Assembly: GCA_024403935.1 (NCBI GenBank)
Contig: JAKSQV010000005.1
Coordinates: 1 to 63,284, forward strand
DNA length: 63,284 nucleotides
From: Ruminococcus sp.
GTDB lineage: Bacteria > Bacillota > Clostridia > Oscillospirales > Ruminococcaceae
Reading direction: 5' to 3'
Positions 33,229-42,164 of this stretch are shown here, piece by piece. The notes under the pieces are model-generated. The model did not search any database and had not been told where the DNA came from. It was given only the letters and a program-made list of their open reading frames with translations. Position numbers and translations under genes: made by a program. Every line of letters starts with the position of its first letter. Position 1 is the first letter of the stretch.

Positions 33229-34413
33229 ATGAAGATCAATCTCGCAGTAATATTCGGCGGAAGAAGCGTTGAACATGAGGTCTCGGTCATCTCCGCTGTT
33301 CAGGCTATGGCAAGCATGGATAAGGAAAAGTATAACATAATCCCCGTCTATATGACCAAGAAGAGTGAGTTCTGGACAGGCGAGAAGCTCATGGACATCA
33401 ACAGCTTCAAGGACATCCCCGCTCTGCTCAGGGAGTGTACGGAGTGTGTATTCGTAAGAAGTGAGGGCAGGGTGCAGCTCATCCGTCAGAAGATAAAGAA
33501 GTTCGGCAGCAACGTGATCTCAGACATCGACATTGCATTTCCGATAGTTCACGGCACCAATGTCGAGGACGGTGCTCTGCAGGGCTATCTCCAGACGCTT
33601 GACCTGCCGTATGTTGGCTGCGATGTGCTTGCATCCGCTGTCGGCATGGACAAATATGTAATGAAGATACTTCTCAAGGAGGCAGGCTTCCCTGTGCTCG
33701 ACTGCTGCCGCTTCTCGTCATTTGACCTTGACAGGATAGAGGAAATGGCAGACAAGGTGGAGAGCAGCTTCGGCTACCCCGTTATTGTAAAGCCTATCAA
33801 TCTCGGCTCAAGTGTCGGCATCTCCAAGGGTAAGGACAGGGAGAGCCTCATGAAGTCCATCGAGGAAGCATTCAGCTTTGCTGACCGTATCCTCATTGAG
33901 CCGTGCGTTACCAATCTCAAGGAGATAAACTGCTCTGTTCTCGGCGACAGCGAATCCGCTGAGGCATCCGTCTGCGAGGAGCCTGTTCAGGCAAGCGATG
34001 ACGATATCCTCAGCTACGAGCAGAAGTATGTCGGTGGCGGCAAGGGCGGCAGCAAGGGCATGGCTACTCTCAAGAGAAAGATACCTGCCGATATTACTGC
34101 CGAGCAGGACGAATTTATCAGAAAGACCGCTGTTGAGGCGTTCCGCTGTCTCGGCTGCAACGGCGTTTCTCGTATCGACTTTATGATAGATATGGATACC
34201 GACAAGATCTATATCAACGAAATAAACACCATCCCCGGCTCGCTCGCTTTCTATCTCTGGGAGCCGAAGGGCGTTAAGTACAAGGAACTGCTCGAACGCA
34301 TGATACAGCTTGCGCTGAAGCGTCACAGACAGTCTGAAAAGATAAACTACGCTTTTGACACGAACATCCTCTCAATGGGCGGAAGTTTCGGTTCAAAGGG
34401 CAGCAAAAGATAA
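33229..34413 (+). CDS. ddl: D-alanine-D-alanine ligase family protein
   Basis: A 394-residue ATP-grasp ligase with AVIFGGRSVEHEVSVIS at the start, PYVGCDVLASAVGMDK, VIVKPINLGSSVGISK, and NEINTIPGSLAFYLWEP at the end. The serine-loop block reads VHGTNVEDGALQG where most Ddl have HG-x-x-GEDG. The VGCD after it is closer to VanA-like ligases than to E. coli DdlB. The omega loop SYEQKYVGGGKGGSKG is unusually Gly-rich. The second substrate could differ from D-Ala. An insertion-like tail (370-394) is Ser/Gly rich. AAAGGAG precedes the ATG. Confidence 0.88.
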   Translation: MKINLAVIFGGRSVEHEVSVISAVQAMASMDKEKYNIIPVYMTKKSEFWTGEKLMDINSFKDIPALLRECTECVFVRSEGRVQLIRQKIKKFGSNVISDIDIAFPIVHGTNVEDGALQGYLQTLDLPYVGCDVLASAVGMDKYVMKILLKEAGFPVLDCCRFSSFDLDRIEEMADKVESSFGYPVIVKPINLGSSVGISKGKDRESLMKSIEEAFSFADRILIEPCVTNLKEINCSVLGDSESAEASVCEEPVQASDDDILSYEQKYVGGGKGGSKGMATLKRKIPADITAEQDEFIRKTAVEAFRCLGCNGVSRIDFMIDMDTDKIYINEINTIPGSLAFYLWEPKGVKYKELLERMIQLALKRHRQSEKINYAFDTNILSMGGSFGSKGSKR

Positions 34414-34500
34414 TGGATACTGCTTTGATAAGTATTTCGGGGACGCGCTCATAAAAGGCTTGATAAGGCAGGCATAAAATTTATATAAGGAGGGCTATTC

Positions 34501-35085
34501 ATGACAGAAAAGGAAAAACAGCAGGCAGGCGAGCTCTATCTTTCGTCTGACAGTGAGCTCCGCAGCGAGCTTGTCAAGGCAAAGAAGCTCTGTGCCGAGT
34601 ACAATGCGATCGAGTACAACGATTACCAGAAAAAGGAACGCCTGCTTGACAGACTTCTTGCTCTGCGCGGCGAAAACGCTGTGATAGAGCCGAATTTCTT
34701 CTGCGATTACGGTTACAACATAATTATTGGCGACAACTTCTACGCTAATCATAATCTCGTTATTCTCGACTGCGCCGAGGTCACCTTCGGCAACAACGTA
34801 TTCATCGGTCCGAACTGCGGCTTCTATACCGCAGGTCATCCCATTGATGCCAAGCAGAGAAACAGCGGACTTGAATATGCCAAGCCTATAAGAGTGGGCA
34901 GCGATGTATGGATAGGCGGAAATGTCTGCGTTATGCCCGGTGTCACGATAGGCGACAACGTTGTTATTGCAGGCGGAAGCGTGGTCACCAAGGATATTCC
35001 CTCGGGATCGGTAGCCGCAGGTAATCCGTGCAAGGTCGTCAGGGAAATAGGCGAGGAGGAGAGCTCCGGCAAGGCTGACGAGTAA
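34501..35085 (+). CDS. maltose/galactoside O-acetyltransferase family protein
   Basis: A 194-residue left-handed beta-helix acetyltransferase: N-terminal Mac domain (EKEKQQAGELYLSSDSELRSEL), hexapeptide repeats IIIGDNFYANHNLVILDCAEVTFGN, catalytic His in YTAGHPI, and PGVTIGDNVVIAGGSVVTKDIP. Such enzymes acetylate sugars with acetyl-CoA, possibly for detoxification. AAGGAGGGC precedes the ATG. It follows ddl by 87 bases with no terminator, so it may share the transcript. Confidence 0.92.
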   Translation: MTEKEKQQAGELYLSSDSELRSELVKAKKLCAEYNAIEYNDYQKKERLLDRLLALRGENAVIEPNFFCDYGYNIIIGDNFYANHNLVILDCAEVTFGNNVFIGPNCGFYTAGHPIDAKQRNSGLEYAKPIRVGSDVWIGGNVCVMPGVTIGDNVVIAGGSVVTKDIPSGSVAAGNPCKVVREIGEEESSGKADE

Positions 35086-35100
35086 CACTGAGAAAAAAGC

Positions 35101-35129
35101 TTGAAATCTGAGCCGATCTGTGTTATAAT
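35101..35129 (+). promoter_or_regulatory. promoter of nfnAB
   Basis: TTGAAA at 35101-35106, 17 bases, TATAAT at 35124-35129. The 90-nt leader that follows has GCCGTC/GACGGC around a 6-base loop (35160-35177), a possible regulatory hairpin. Confidence 0.75.
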
Positions 35130-35225
35130 AACCTGTATATCATGCAGCCCTGTATCTGCTGCCGTCAAAGTCGACGGCGCGGAGGCTCCTGTGCTGCAAA
35201 TTAATTTGTTGGAAGGTAAAAGACA

Positions 35226-36065
35226 ATGTTTGAAATTCTTGAAAAGAAAAGTCTCAACCCTACTGTAACACTTATGAGGATATATGCTCCGAGAGTAGCA
35301 AAAAAGGCTGAGCCCGGTCAGTTCATCATCCTCAGAACAGACAGCGAGGGCGAGCGTATCCCCCTTACGGTCGCTGATTACGACCGCGAAAAGGGTACTG
35401 TTACGATAATATTCCAGATAGTCGGCGGCACTACCGAGAAGCTCAACCACATGAATGAGGGCGACTGCCTTCAGGACTTCGTTGGACCGCTCGGACGTCC
35501 CACAGAGACAGAGGGACTCAAAAAAGTCGCTGTCGTAGGCGGCGGCGTAGGCTGTGCCATTGCTTATCCTGTTGCAAAGAAGCTCCACGAGCTCGGCGTT
35601 GAGGTCCACTCTATCGTCGGCTTTAGAAACAAGGAACTCGTTATCCTTGAGGACGAGTTCAGAGCTGCAAGCTCCAAGTTCGTGCTCATGAGCGATGACG
35701 GTACGGCAGGCGAGAAGGGACTCGTTACCGATGCGCTTAAAAAACTCATCGACAGCGGCGAAAAGTATGACAGAGTCATCACCATTGGTCCGCTGATAAT
35801 GATGAAGTTCGTATGCAGACTTACCAAGGAGTATGAGATACCCACTGTTGCTTCCATGAACCCGATCATGATCGACGGTACGGGAATGTGCGGCGGATGC
35901 CGTCTTACTGTCGGCGGCGAGACAAAGTTCGCCTGCGTTGACGGTCCCGAGTTTGACGGTCATCTCATCGACTTCGATGAGGCTATGGCAAGAGGTGCGA
36001 TGTACAAGCCCTTTGAGCGTCACGCACATGAAGAAGCCTGCAATCTGTTCAAGGAGGTAAAGTGA
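35226..36065 (+). CDS. nfnA: NADH-dependent ferredoxin:NADP oxidoreductase, NfnA-type subunit
   Basis: A 279-residue flavoprotein of the ferredoxin-NADP reductase family. It has the FAD-binding PGQFIILRTDSEGERIPLTV, the NAD-binding VAVVGGGVGCAIAYPVAK, and near the end the 2Fe-2S Cys cluster MCGGCRLTVGGETKFACVDGPEFDGH. With the next gene it forms the Nfn pair, which in anaerobes bifurcates electrons between NADPH, NAD and ferredoxin. The two genes are one base apart. GGAAGG precedes the start. Confidence 0.93.
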   Translation: MFEILEKKSLNPTVTLMRIYAPRVAKKAEPGQFIILRTDSEGERIPLTVADYDREKGTVTIIFQIVGGTTEKLNHMNEGDCLQDFVGPLGRPTETEGLKKVAVVGGGVGCAIAYPVAKKLHELGVEVHSIVGFRNKELVILEDEFRAASSKFVLMSDDGTAGEKGLVTDALKKLIDSGEKYDRVITIGPLIMMKFVCRLTKEYEIPTVASMNPIMIDGTGMCGGCRLTVGGETKFACVDGPEFDGHLIDFDEAMARGAMYKPFERHAHEEACNLFKEVK

Positions 36066-36066
36066 A

Positions 36067-37452
36067 ATGGCTAATATGTCTTTGAAAAAGAACGAGATGC
36101 CTGTACAGGCTCCAGATGTGAGAAACAAGAATTTCTCCGAGGTCGCACTCGGATATACCGAGGAGCAGGCAATAGACGAGGCTAAACGCTGCCTCAACTG
36201 CAAGAACAAGCCCTGTACCACAGGCTGTCCTGTACAGATAGATATACCTGCTTTCATCGCTAAGGTCGCAGAGGGCGACTTTGCAGGCGCGTATGAGGTC
36301 ATCACACGCTCAAGCTCACTTCCTGCTGTATGCGGCAGAGTTTGTCCGCAGGAAAATCAGTGCGAGGGCAAGTGCGTACGCGGCATCAAGGGCGAGCCTG
36401 TTGCTATCGGCAGACTTGAGCGTTTCATTGCTGACTGGCATAACGCACAGCCTGCTGTAACCGTTGAGAAGCCTGCTTCAAACGGTCACAAGGTCGCTAT
36501 CATCGGCTCAGGACCTTCAGGTCTTGCCTGCGCGGGCGACCTCATCAGAAAGGGCTATGATGTTACCATTTTTGAGGCTCTCCACGTTGCAGGAGGCGTT
36601 CTCTCATACGGAATCCCCGAGTTCCGTCTTCCCAAGGCTATCGTGCAGAAGGAGATCGAGGGACTCAAGGCTCTCGGCGTAAAGGTCGAGACAAATATTG
36701 TTGTCGGCAGAACTGTTTCTGTTGACGAGCTTGTGAAGGAGGAGGGCTTCGAGAGCATATTTATCGGCTCAGGAGCAGGTCTCCCCAGATTCATGAATAT
36801 CCCCGGTGAAAATCTCAGCGGCGTATATTCAGCAAATGAGTTCCTTACCAGAATCAACCTCATGAAGGCTTATAAAGAAGACAGTGCTACTCCTATCAAG
36901 GCAGGAAAGAGCGCAGTTGTCGTAGGCGGCGGAAACGTTGCTATGGACGCGGCACGCTGTGCAAAGCGTCTCGGTGCGGATGTAACCATTGTTTACCGCC
37001 GTACCGAAAAGGAGCTTCCTGCGCGTGCAGAGGAAGTTGAGCACGCTATGGAGGAGGGCATCAAGTTCAAGTTCCTCACCAATCCCACCGAGATCACCTC
37101 TACTGAGGACGGCTGGGTAAAGGGCGTTATCTGCCAGCAGATGGAGCTTTCCGAGCCTGATGCTTCGGGACGTGCAAAGCCTGTTCCGATCGAGGGTGCA
37201 TTCTTTGAGATCGAGGCTGACTGTGTTATCATGTCGATAGGCACATCTCCCAATCCGCTCATCAAGGCTACCACAGCAGGTCTTGATACTCAGAAGTGGG
37301 GCGGTATCATTGCTGACGAGGACGGCCGCACCTCCAAGGAAGGCGTTTACGCAGGCGGCGATGCTGTTACGGGAGCCGCAACTGTTATACTCGCCATGGG
37401 CGCAGGCAAGAAGGCTGCTGCCGCAATGGACGAATACATTCAGAACAAGTAA
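36067..37452 (+). CDS. nfnB: NfnB / glutamate synthase small-subunit-like flavoprotein
   Basis: A 461-residue protein with two N-terminal 4Fe-4S Cys sets (AKRCLNCKNKPCTTGCPVQIDIP and CGRVCPQENQCEGKCV), a first FAD fold VAIIGSGPSGLACAG and an NADPH fold AVVVGGGNVAMDAARCAKRLG, ending VYAGGDAVTGAATVILAMGAGKKAA. Lacking a GltB-type partner and sitting next to nfnA, it is better read as the large Nfn subunit, the site of bifurcation, than as GltD. Reductant balance for cellulose fermentation is the likely role. A terminator follows. Confidence 0.93.
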   Translation: MANMSLKKNEMPVQAPDVRNKNFSEVALGYTEEQAIDEAKRCLNCKNKPCTTGCPVQIDIPAFIAKVAEGDFAGAYEVITRSSSLPAVCGRVCPQENQCEGKCVRGIKGEPVAIGRLERFIADWHNAQPAVTVEKPASNGHKVAIIGSGPSGLACAGDLIRKGYDVTIFEALHVAGGVLSYGIPEFRLPKAIVQKEIEGLKALGVKVETNIVVGRTVSVDELVKEEGFESIFIGSGAGLPRFMNIPGENLSGVYSANEFLTRINLMKAYKEDSATPIKAGKSAVVVGGGNVAMDAARCAKRLGADVTIVYRRTEKELPARAEEVEHAMEEGIKFKFLTNPTEITSTEDGWVKGVICQQMELSEPDASGRAKPVPIEGAFFEIEADCVIMSIGTSPNPLIKATTAGLDTQKWGGIIADEDGRTSKEGVYAGGDAVTGAATVILAMGAGKKAAAAMDEYIQNK

Positions 37453-37460
37453 GTCTGTAC

Positions 37461-37490
37461 GGGAGCGCACTCAGGTGCGCTCCTTTTTTT
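37461..37490 (+). terminator. terminator after nfnB
   Basis: GGAGCGCAC pairs with GTGCGCTCC around a 4-base loop, followed by seven T residues. Confidence 0.95.
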
Positions 37491-37523
37491 CGGAAGTTAC
37501 CGCATATCTTTGCCTGTCGGCAG

Positions 37524-37552
37524 TTGACACGGGTGTGGGAAAATGCTATAAT
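37524..37552 (+). promoter_or_regulatory. consensus promoter of purB
   Basis: TTGACA at 37524-37529, 17 bases, TATAAT at 37547-37552. Confidence 0.9.
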
Positions 37553-37563
37553 ATATTGTATAT

Positions 37564-37620
37564 GCAATAACCGCTGAAAAGCGGATATTGCCCTGAACTA
37601 TGCAGGTGTTGTAACACACC
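37564..37620 (+). promoter_or_regulatory. structured purB leader with two hairpins
   Basis: The 5' leader begins with a strong hairpin: GCAATA and CCGCT pair with AGCGG and TATTGC around GAAA (37564-37591). A second small one, GGTGT with ACACC, spans 37605-37620. Neither has a T tract. They could stabilise the mRNA or bind a regulator; no known purine riboswitch motif is seen. Confidence 0.5.
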
Positions 37621-37667
37621 GCGATAAAAGAAAAACGTGCTCACGCGCTGAAAAGGAGTTTGTCATT

Positions 37668-39107
37668 ATGAGCGGAAATAAAAACAGCTACGAAAGTCCA
37701 TTCTGCACACGTTATGCAAGCGAGGAAATGCAGTATATTTTCTCTGCGGATAAGAAGTTCACCACATGGAGAAAGCTCTGGGTAGCTCTCGCAAGAGCCG
37801 AGATGAAGCTCGGTCTGCCTGTTACGGAAGAACAGGTGAAGCAGCTCGAGGAGCACGTTAACGATATAGATTACGAAGCCGCAGAAGCACGCGAGCGTAT
37901 TACGCGCCACGATGTAATGGCTCACGTTTTCACCTACGGACAGGCTTGTCCCGATGCCGCAGGAATCATCCACCTCGGAGCTACTTCCTGCTATGTCGGC
38001 GACAACACTGATGTTATCATCATGCGTGATGCGCTTCAGGTAGTACGCCGCAAGCTCCTCAACGTTATGAGCAATCTTGCAAAGTTCGCCGATGAGTACA
38101 AGAATATGCCCTGCCTTGCGTATACTCACCTCCAGCCTGCACAGCTCACCACTGTCGGCAAGAGAGCTACACTGTGGCTCAACGAGCTTCTTATGGACTT
38201 TCAGGACCTTGAGTACCGTATCTCCACCCTCAAGCTTCTCGGAAGCAAGGGCACTACGGGCACTCAGGCTTCATTCATGGAGCTGTTCGAGGGCGATACC
38301 GACAAGATAAAGCAGCTTGAAAAGATGATAGCTGAGGAAATGGGCTTTGATTCGGTCGTTCCCGTTTCAGGTCAGACATATTCGCGCAAGATGGATTCAA
38401 AGGTGCTTGAGGTGCTCAGCGACATCGCTCAGTCCGCAAGCAAGTTCTCAAACGATATGCGTATACTCCAGTCCTTCAAGGAGATGGAGGAGCCGCGCGA
38501 GAAGAAGCAGATAGGTTCATCAGCAATGGCATACAAGCGCAATCCCATGCGCTGTGAGAGAATAACCTCCCTCGCACGCTACGTTATGATAGACAGCCTC
38601 AATCCTGCTTTCACGGCAGGTACACAGTGGTTCGAGAGAACTCTCGACGACTCCGCCAACAAGAGAATTTCCGTTGCCGAGGCATTCCTCGGAGTTGACG
38701 CTATCCTCAATATCATGATGAATGTTACTGACGGACTCGTTGTATATCCCGAGATGATACGCCGCCGCGTTATGGCGGAGCTTCCGTTCATGGCAAGCGA
38801 AAACATCATGATGGATGCCGTAAAGAAGGGCGGAAACCGTCAGGAGCTTCACGACCGCATCATGGATTATTCGATGGAGGCAGGCGCAAACGTAAAGGTG
38901 CGCGGACTGGATAACAACCTCTGCGAGCTTATCGAGGCTGACCCGATGTTCATGGTAACAAAGGAGGAACTCGACGCTGTTCTCAAGCCTGAGAATTATG
39001 TAGGAAGAAGTCCTCAGCAGGTGGATGAGTTCCTCGCTGAGTGCATAAATCCTATTCTTGAGGCAAACAAGGAGCTTCTCGGCGAAAACTTTGAGATGAA
39101 GAACTAA
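37668..39107 (+). CDS. purB: adenylosuccinate lyase
   Basis: A 479-residue fumarase-superfamily lyase acting twice in purine synthesis: SAICAR to AICAR, and adenylosuccinate to AMP. Motifs: ATSCYVGDNTDVI, YTHLQPAQLTTVGKR with the catalytic His, and the signature GSSAMAYKRNPMRCERI near residue 290. Length fits the longer human-like class. AAAAGGAG precedes the ATG. It has its own promoter and is separate from the main purine block. Confidence 0.97.
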   Translation: MSGNKNSYESPFCTRYASEEMQYIFSADKKFTTWRKLWVALARAEMKLGLPVTEEQVKQLEEHVNDIDYEAAEARERITRHDVMAHVFTYGQACPDAAGIIHLGATSCYVGDNTDVIIMRDALQVVRRKLLNVMSNLAKFADEYKNMPCLAYTHLQPAQLTTVGKRATLWLNELLMDFQDLEYRISTLKLLGSKGTTGTQASFMELFEGDTDKIKQLEKMIAEEMGFDSVVPVSGQTYSRKMDSKVLEVLSDIAQSASKFSNDMRILQSFKEMEEPREKKQIGSSAMAYKRNPMRCERITSLARYVMIDSLNPAFTAGTQWFERTLDDSANKRISVAEAFLGVDAILNIMMNVTDGLVVYPEMIRRRVMAELPFMASENIMMDAVKKGGNRQELHDRIMDYSMEAGANVKVRGLDNNLCELIEADPMFMVTKEELDAVLKPENYVGRSPQQVDEFLAECINPILEANKELLGENFEMKN

Positions 39108-39185
39108 GGCAGGGAGTCCTCGCCGACGGTTTACGCTGTAGTTTATTCGGGGCGGAAGATGTTTCCGTGCGGAGAGAAATTGTAG

Positions 39186-39204
39186 GAACGCCGTTTCGGC
39201 GTTC
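39186..39204 (+). other. hairpin after purB
   Basis: GAACGCCG pairs with CGGCGTTC around three T residues. No T tract follows, so it is at best a weak terminator. Confidence 0.4.
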
Positions 39205-39225
39205 TGCGAGTGTAAAGGAAAAAAT

Positions 39226-40053
39226 ATGAAAAAAGGTGCAAAAATAGCCGTCGGCGTATTGGCGGCACTGACTGTTCTCGGCGGTGCGGGTTTCTACCTC
39301 TCGCAGACGCTCATCAAATGGAAATTGATGGAATATGAGATACTGCCCTGCTTCGCAGACGGCACAGGTATCACTGAGCCATATCCCTATGCTGATATAG
39401 AAGGCCCCGAAAGCTTCAAGTAATGCTCGATAAAGGGCATAGACTTCGAGGCTCCCGACGGACTGTTCTGGATGTATCCCGAGGAGACGGAAGGCTTGAA
39501 ATCGGGGATTATCGTCGATAACGACAACGTTGAAAAGCGTGAACTCCTCGTCTGCGTCATGGACAAGGGCGAGTCTGAGCAAGAAAAAGGACCTGATATC
39601 GACCACTTCCGAGAAATCGGCTTCTTCGACAAGCGCATGAACAAGGGACTGAAAAAGCTCGGATATGAGCCGCCCGAGAACTACCACGATATGATTTTCC
39701 TGTGCGAGACCTTCGACTATAAGAAGTGCAATAAGCTCTCGCCCTCCGAGGTCAACGCGACGTATATGCTCATGGAGCTGAATGCGGTAAGGATTCCCGG
39801 AATGATATCGTGCAACGGCGTTTCGGGAGATGAGAGCTATACCGAGGATATAGAGGCTGAGCGCTTCTACTACGACAACGGCAATATGAAGTCGTTTGTT
39901 TACGAGTTTATAAACGACCATGGTGCGTATGAGCTGAATCTTGAAGTTTACGACGTCAATGACCTCGACAACTGGCAGAATGTGATAATTCTCAGCAAGG
40001 ACCCCGAGGTCGCACGGCAGATAGCCAAAACCGTTCAGATAGCGGAGGACTGA
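39226..40053 (+). pseudogene. anchored extracytoplasmic protein gene split by an in-frame TAA
   Basis: One reading frame runs from the ATG at 39226 (behind AAAGGAAAAA) to 40053 but is cut by TAA at 39421-39423. Before it come an N-terminal membrane segment (MKKGAKIAVGVLAALTVLGG) and PYADIEGPESFK. After it the frame continues without shift as CSIKGIDFEAPDGLFWMYPEE and on for 200 residues with normal codon use. The intact product would be about 275 residues. This is a nonsense mutation, a sequencing error, or readthrough. A possible reinitiation ATG lies at 39472 without a good ribosome site. rimM follows one base later. Family unknown. Confidence 0.8.
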
Positions 40054-40054
40054 C

Positions 40055-40558
40055 ATGAAAAAGGCATATCTTGAAGCAGGTAAAATAGTCACAACACACG
40101 GCATCCGCGGCGAGGTCAAGATAATGCCGTATACCGACACTCCTGAGCTGCTGGCGGAGTTTGACCGCCTGTTTATCGGCAAGGCGAAGGACGAACTCAC
40201 CATTGAGCGTTCGCGTGTGTTCAAGAATATGGTGATCGCCAAGATAGAGGGCGTGGATACCCCTGAGGATGCGGAAAAGCTCCGCAACAAGGTGCTATAT
40301 ATGCACAGGGACGATCTTGAGCTTGATGATGATACCTACTTCATACAGGACCTCATCGGCATGGAGGTGCGCGATGCCGATTCAGATGAGCTGTACGGCA
40401 TCATCGACGATGTAATGCAGACGGGAGCCAATGATATATACGTCGTAAAATCGGCGGACAAGGAGCTTCTTGTGCCTGCGATAGCTGATGTTGTGGTCTC
40501 TACCGACATCGACGGCGGCATTATGACTATCCGTCCTCTTGACGGGCTTTTTGACTGA
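40055..40558 (+). CDS. rimM: 16S rRNA processing protein RimM
   Basis: A 167-residue ribosome maturation factor for the 30S head. The N-terminal RimM domain shows LEAGKIVTTHGIRGEVKIMPYTD, and the C-terminal PRC barrel shows IGMEVRDADSDELYGIIDDVM and LLVPAIADVVVSTDIDGGIMTI. Length is normal. It precedes trmD, the usual rimM-trmD pairing. It begins right after the broken lipoprotein-like gene, so expression may rely on coupling to it or on the purB transcript. Confidence 0.96.
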   Translation: MKKAYLEAGKIVTTHGIRGEVKIMPYTDTPELLAEFDRLFIGKAKDELTIERSRVFKNMVIAKIEGVDTPEDAEKLRNKVLYMHRDDLELDDDTYFIQDLIGMEVRDADSDELYGIIDDVMQTGANDIYVVKSADKELLVPAIADVVVSTDIDGGIMTIRPLDGLFD

Positions 40559-40568
40559 CGGAGGATGT

Positions 40569-41267
40569 ATGAAGATCGAAATTGCTACACTTTTCCCTGA
40601 GATGTGCGAAGCCGTACTCGGCGAGAGCATTGTCGGCAGAGCTCGCAAGGCAGGGAAGATAGAGGTACACTGCCGTCAGATACGCGAGTACACTCTCGAC
40701 AAGCACAGACGTGTCGATGATACTCCTTATGGCGGCGGCATGGGTATGGTCATGCAGTGCGAGCCGATATATAACTGCTATATGGCTGTGTGCGAGGAAA
40801 TGGGCACAAAGCCGCATACGATATATATGTCACCAAAGGGAAAAGTCCTTACACAGCAGAGAGCCGTTGAGCTCTCGAAAATGGACAATATCCTCATAAT
40901 ATGTGGTCACTACGAGGGCGTTGACCAGCGTGTCATCGACAGGATAGCTGATGAGGAGCTTTCGGTCGGCGATTATGTGCTGACGGGCGGAGAACTGCCT
41001 GCTATGGTGCTGACCGACTGCGTGGCGAGAATGTGTCCGGGTGTGCTTTCGGATGATGTTTGCTTTGAGGAGGAGAGCATATACAGCGGACTGCTTGAAT
41101 ATCCCCATTATACGCGCCCTGAGGTGTGGGAGGGGGAGAGCGTTCCGCCTGTGCTGCTGTCGGGACATCATGCCAATATTGAAAAGTGGCGGCATGAGCA
41201 GAGCCTTGAGCTTACGAAGGAGCGTCGTCCTGACCTTTACGAAGAATATATCAGCAAAGAAAAATAG
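40569..41267 (+). CDS. trmD: tRNA (guanine-N1)-methyltransferase TrmD
   Basis: A 232-residue SPOUT enzyme methylating G37 of tRNAs with SAM. It has KIEIATLFPEMCEAVLGESI at the start, DDTPYGGGMGMVMQ, ICGHYEGVDQRVID, and the knot loop SVGDYVLTGGELPAM, then DLYEEYI at the end. The frame is open 10 codons upstream, but the ATG at 40569 has GGAGG and is 10 bases after rimM. A terminator follows. Confidence 0.97.
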   Translation: MKIEIATLFPEMCEAVLGESIVGRARKAGKIEVHCRQIREYTLDKHRRVDDTPYGGGMGMVMQCEPIYNCYMAVCEEMGTKPHTIYMSPKGKVLTQQRAVELSKMDNILIICGHYEGVDQRVIDRIADEELSVGDYVLTGGELPAMVLTDCVARMCPGVLSDDVCFEEESIYSGLLEYPHYTRPEVWEGESVPPVLLSGHHANIEKWRHEQSLELTKERRPDLYEEYISKEK

Positions 41268-41271
41268 TATC

Positions 41272-41314
41272 AGACAGCGAATAGGGAGCATTATCCGTTC
41301 GCTGCCTTTTTTTA
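41272..41314 (+). terminator. terminator after trmD
   Basis: CAGCGAA pairs with TTCGCTG across a 17-base loop that can partly pair internally, followed by CTTTTTTT. Confidence 0.8.
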
Positions 41315-41702
41315 AGCTGAGCAGGCAGATTTGATAGGTACACTATCAGCCTGTTCTATGAGCATTGCATAATTTAAGTGGTATAATTTAGCTAAACGCA
41401 ATGTTGCTGAGAGACGGTTTCTGAATTGTTATTTAAGGAAAATATATTACCTAATTTTCATAATAGATATATAATCTGAATATATCTCTATTGCAAATGC
41501 ACATAAACAACCTGTATAGTAGAAAACGATTTTGTCTTTTAGCAATAGTTAACATATTCTCGCGGGGAAAACGTACAGAATGAACAATAAAAATATGCCT
41601 GATTTTGTAGTGATAATTCACAAGCATAGTCTGCAAATCTATCGGTCGTTTAATCTAAATGTAGAAATTAGAGAAAACAATCACTTTTGGGGCAAAAATG
41701 CG
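41315..41702. other. AT-rich intergenic region, no gene seen
   Basis: This 388-base stretch is much more AT-rich than its surroundings. A 72-codon frame (41580-41798) has no ribosome site, runs into the HPr promoter, and has an unlikely composition. I see no RNA gene or repeat. Confidence 0.55.
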
Positions 41703-41731
41703 TTGACTATGAAAAAAAATGAATGTATAAT
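41703..41731 (+). promoter_or_regulatory. promoter of the HPr gene
   Basis: TTGACT at 41703-41708, 17 bases, TATAAT at 41726-41731, about 75 bases before the start. Confidence 0.8.
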
Positions 41732-41810
41732 AAATATCAGCAACAGAACAAATTGCATGAAACGTCTGCATAGCACAGCGGACGACTATAGAGAATAGGA
41801 GAGTTGTAAT

Positions 41811-42083
41811 ATGTTTGTCAGAGAAGTAATGGTTAAAAATCAGGTTGGTCTCCACGCAAGACCTGCAACATTCTTCATCCAGAAGGCTAACGAGTTCAAG
41901 TCATCTATCTGGATCGAGAAGGAAGAGCGCAGAGTTAACGCTAAGAGCCTCCTCGGAATCCTTTCACTCGGTATCGTAGGCGGAACAAATGTTAAGGTTA
42001 TCGCTGACGGTGCTGACGAGAGAGCTGCTGTTGATGCTCTTATCGAGCTCGTAGACAGCGGTTTCAGTGAGGGAAACAGGTAA
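41811..42083 (+). CDS. ptsH: HPr family phosphocarrier protein
   Basis: A 90-residue HPr. His15 in QVGLHARPAT is the PEP-dependent phosphorylation site, and Ser46 in NAKSLLGILSLG is the HPr-kinase regulatory site; both are present. It is a single-gene unit with its own promoter and terminator and no EI or EII genes nearby, so a regulatory role in carbon catabolite control is as likely as sugar uptake. GGAGAG precedes the ATG. Confidence 0.95.
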   Translation: MFVREVMVKNQVGLHARPATFFIQKANEFKSSIWIEKEERRVNAKSLLGILSLGIVGGTNVKVIADGADERAAVDALIELVDSGFSEGNR

Positions 42084-42104
42084 AGATCTCATTTTGCAAA
42101 ATCA

Positions 42105-42138
42105 GGGGCGTTACAGTAGTAACGCCCGTTTTGTTTTT
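42105..42138 (+). terminator. terminator after ptsH
   Basis: GGGCGTTAC pairs with GTAACGCCC around a 4-base loop, followed by GTTTTGTTTTT. Confidence 0.92.
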
Positions 42139-42164
42139 CAGGCAGGTACTTCCTGCGAAGGCTG

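Noticed and set aside
34836..36305. 489-residue open frame on the minus strand
   Set aside because: Antisense to the acetyltransferase and nfnA, whose products are clearly recognisable; no ribosome site and no protein family.
36067..37452. Glutamate synthase small subunit (gltD)
   Set aside because: No large subunit nearby; one base downstream of nfnA, so the Nfn large subunit is the better reading.
39052..40290. 412-residue open frame on the minus strand
   Set aside because: Opposite strand of the broken lipoprotein-like gene and rimM; composition typical of a shadow frame.
41580..41798. 72-residue plus-strand frame before ptsH
   Set aside because: Lies across the HPr promoter, lacks a ribosome site and has random AT-rich composition.
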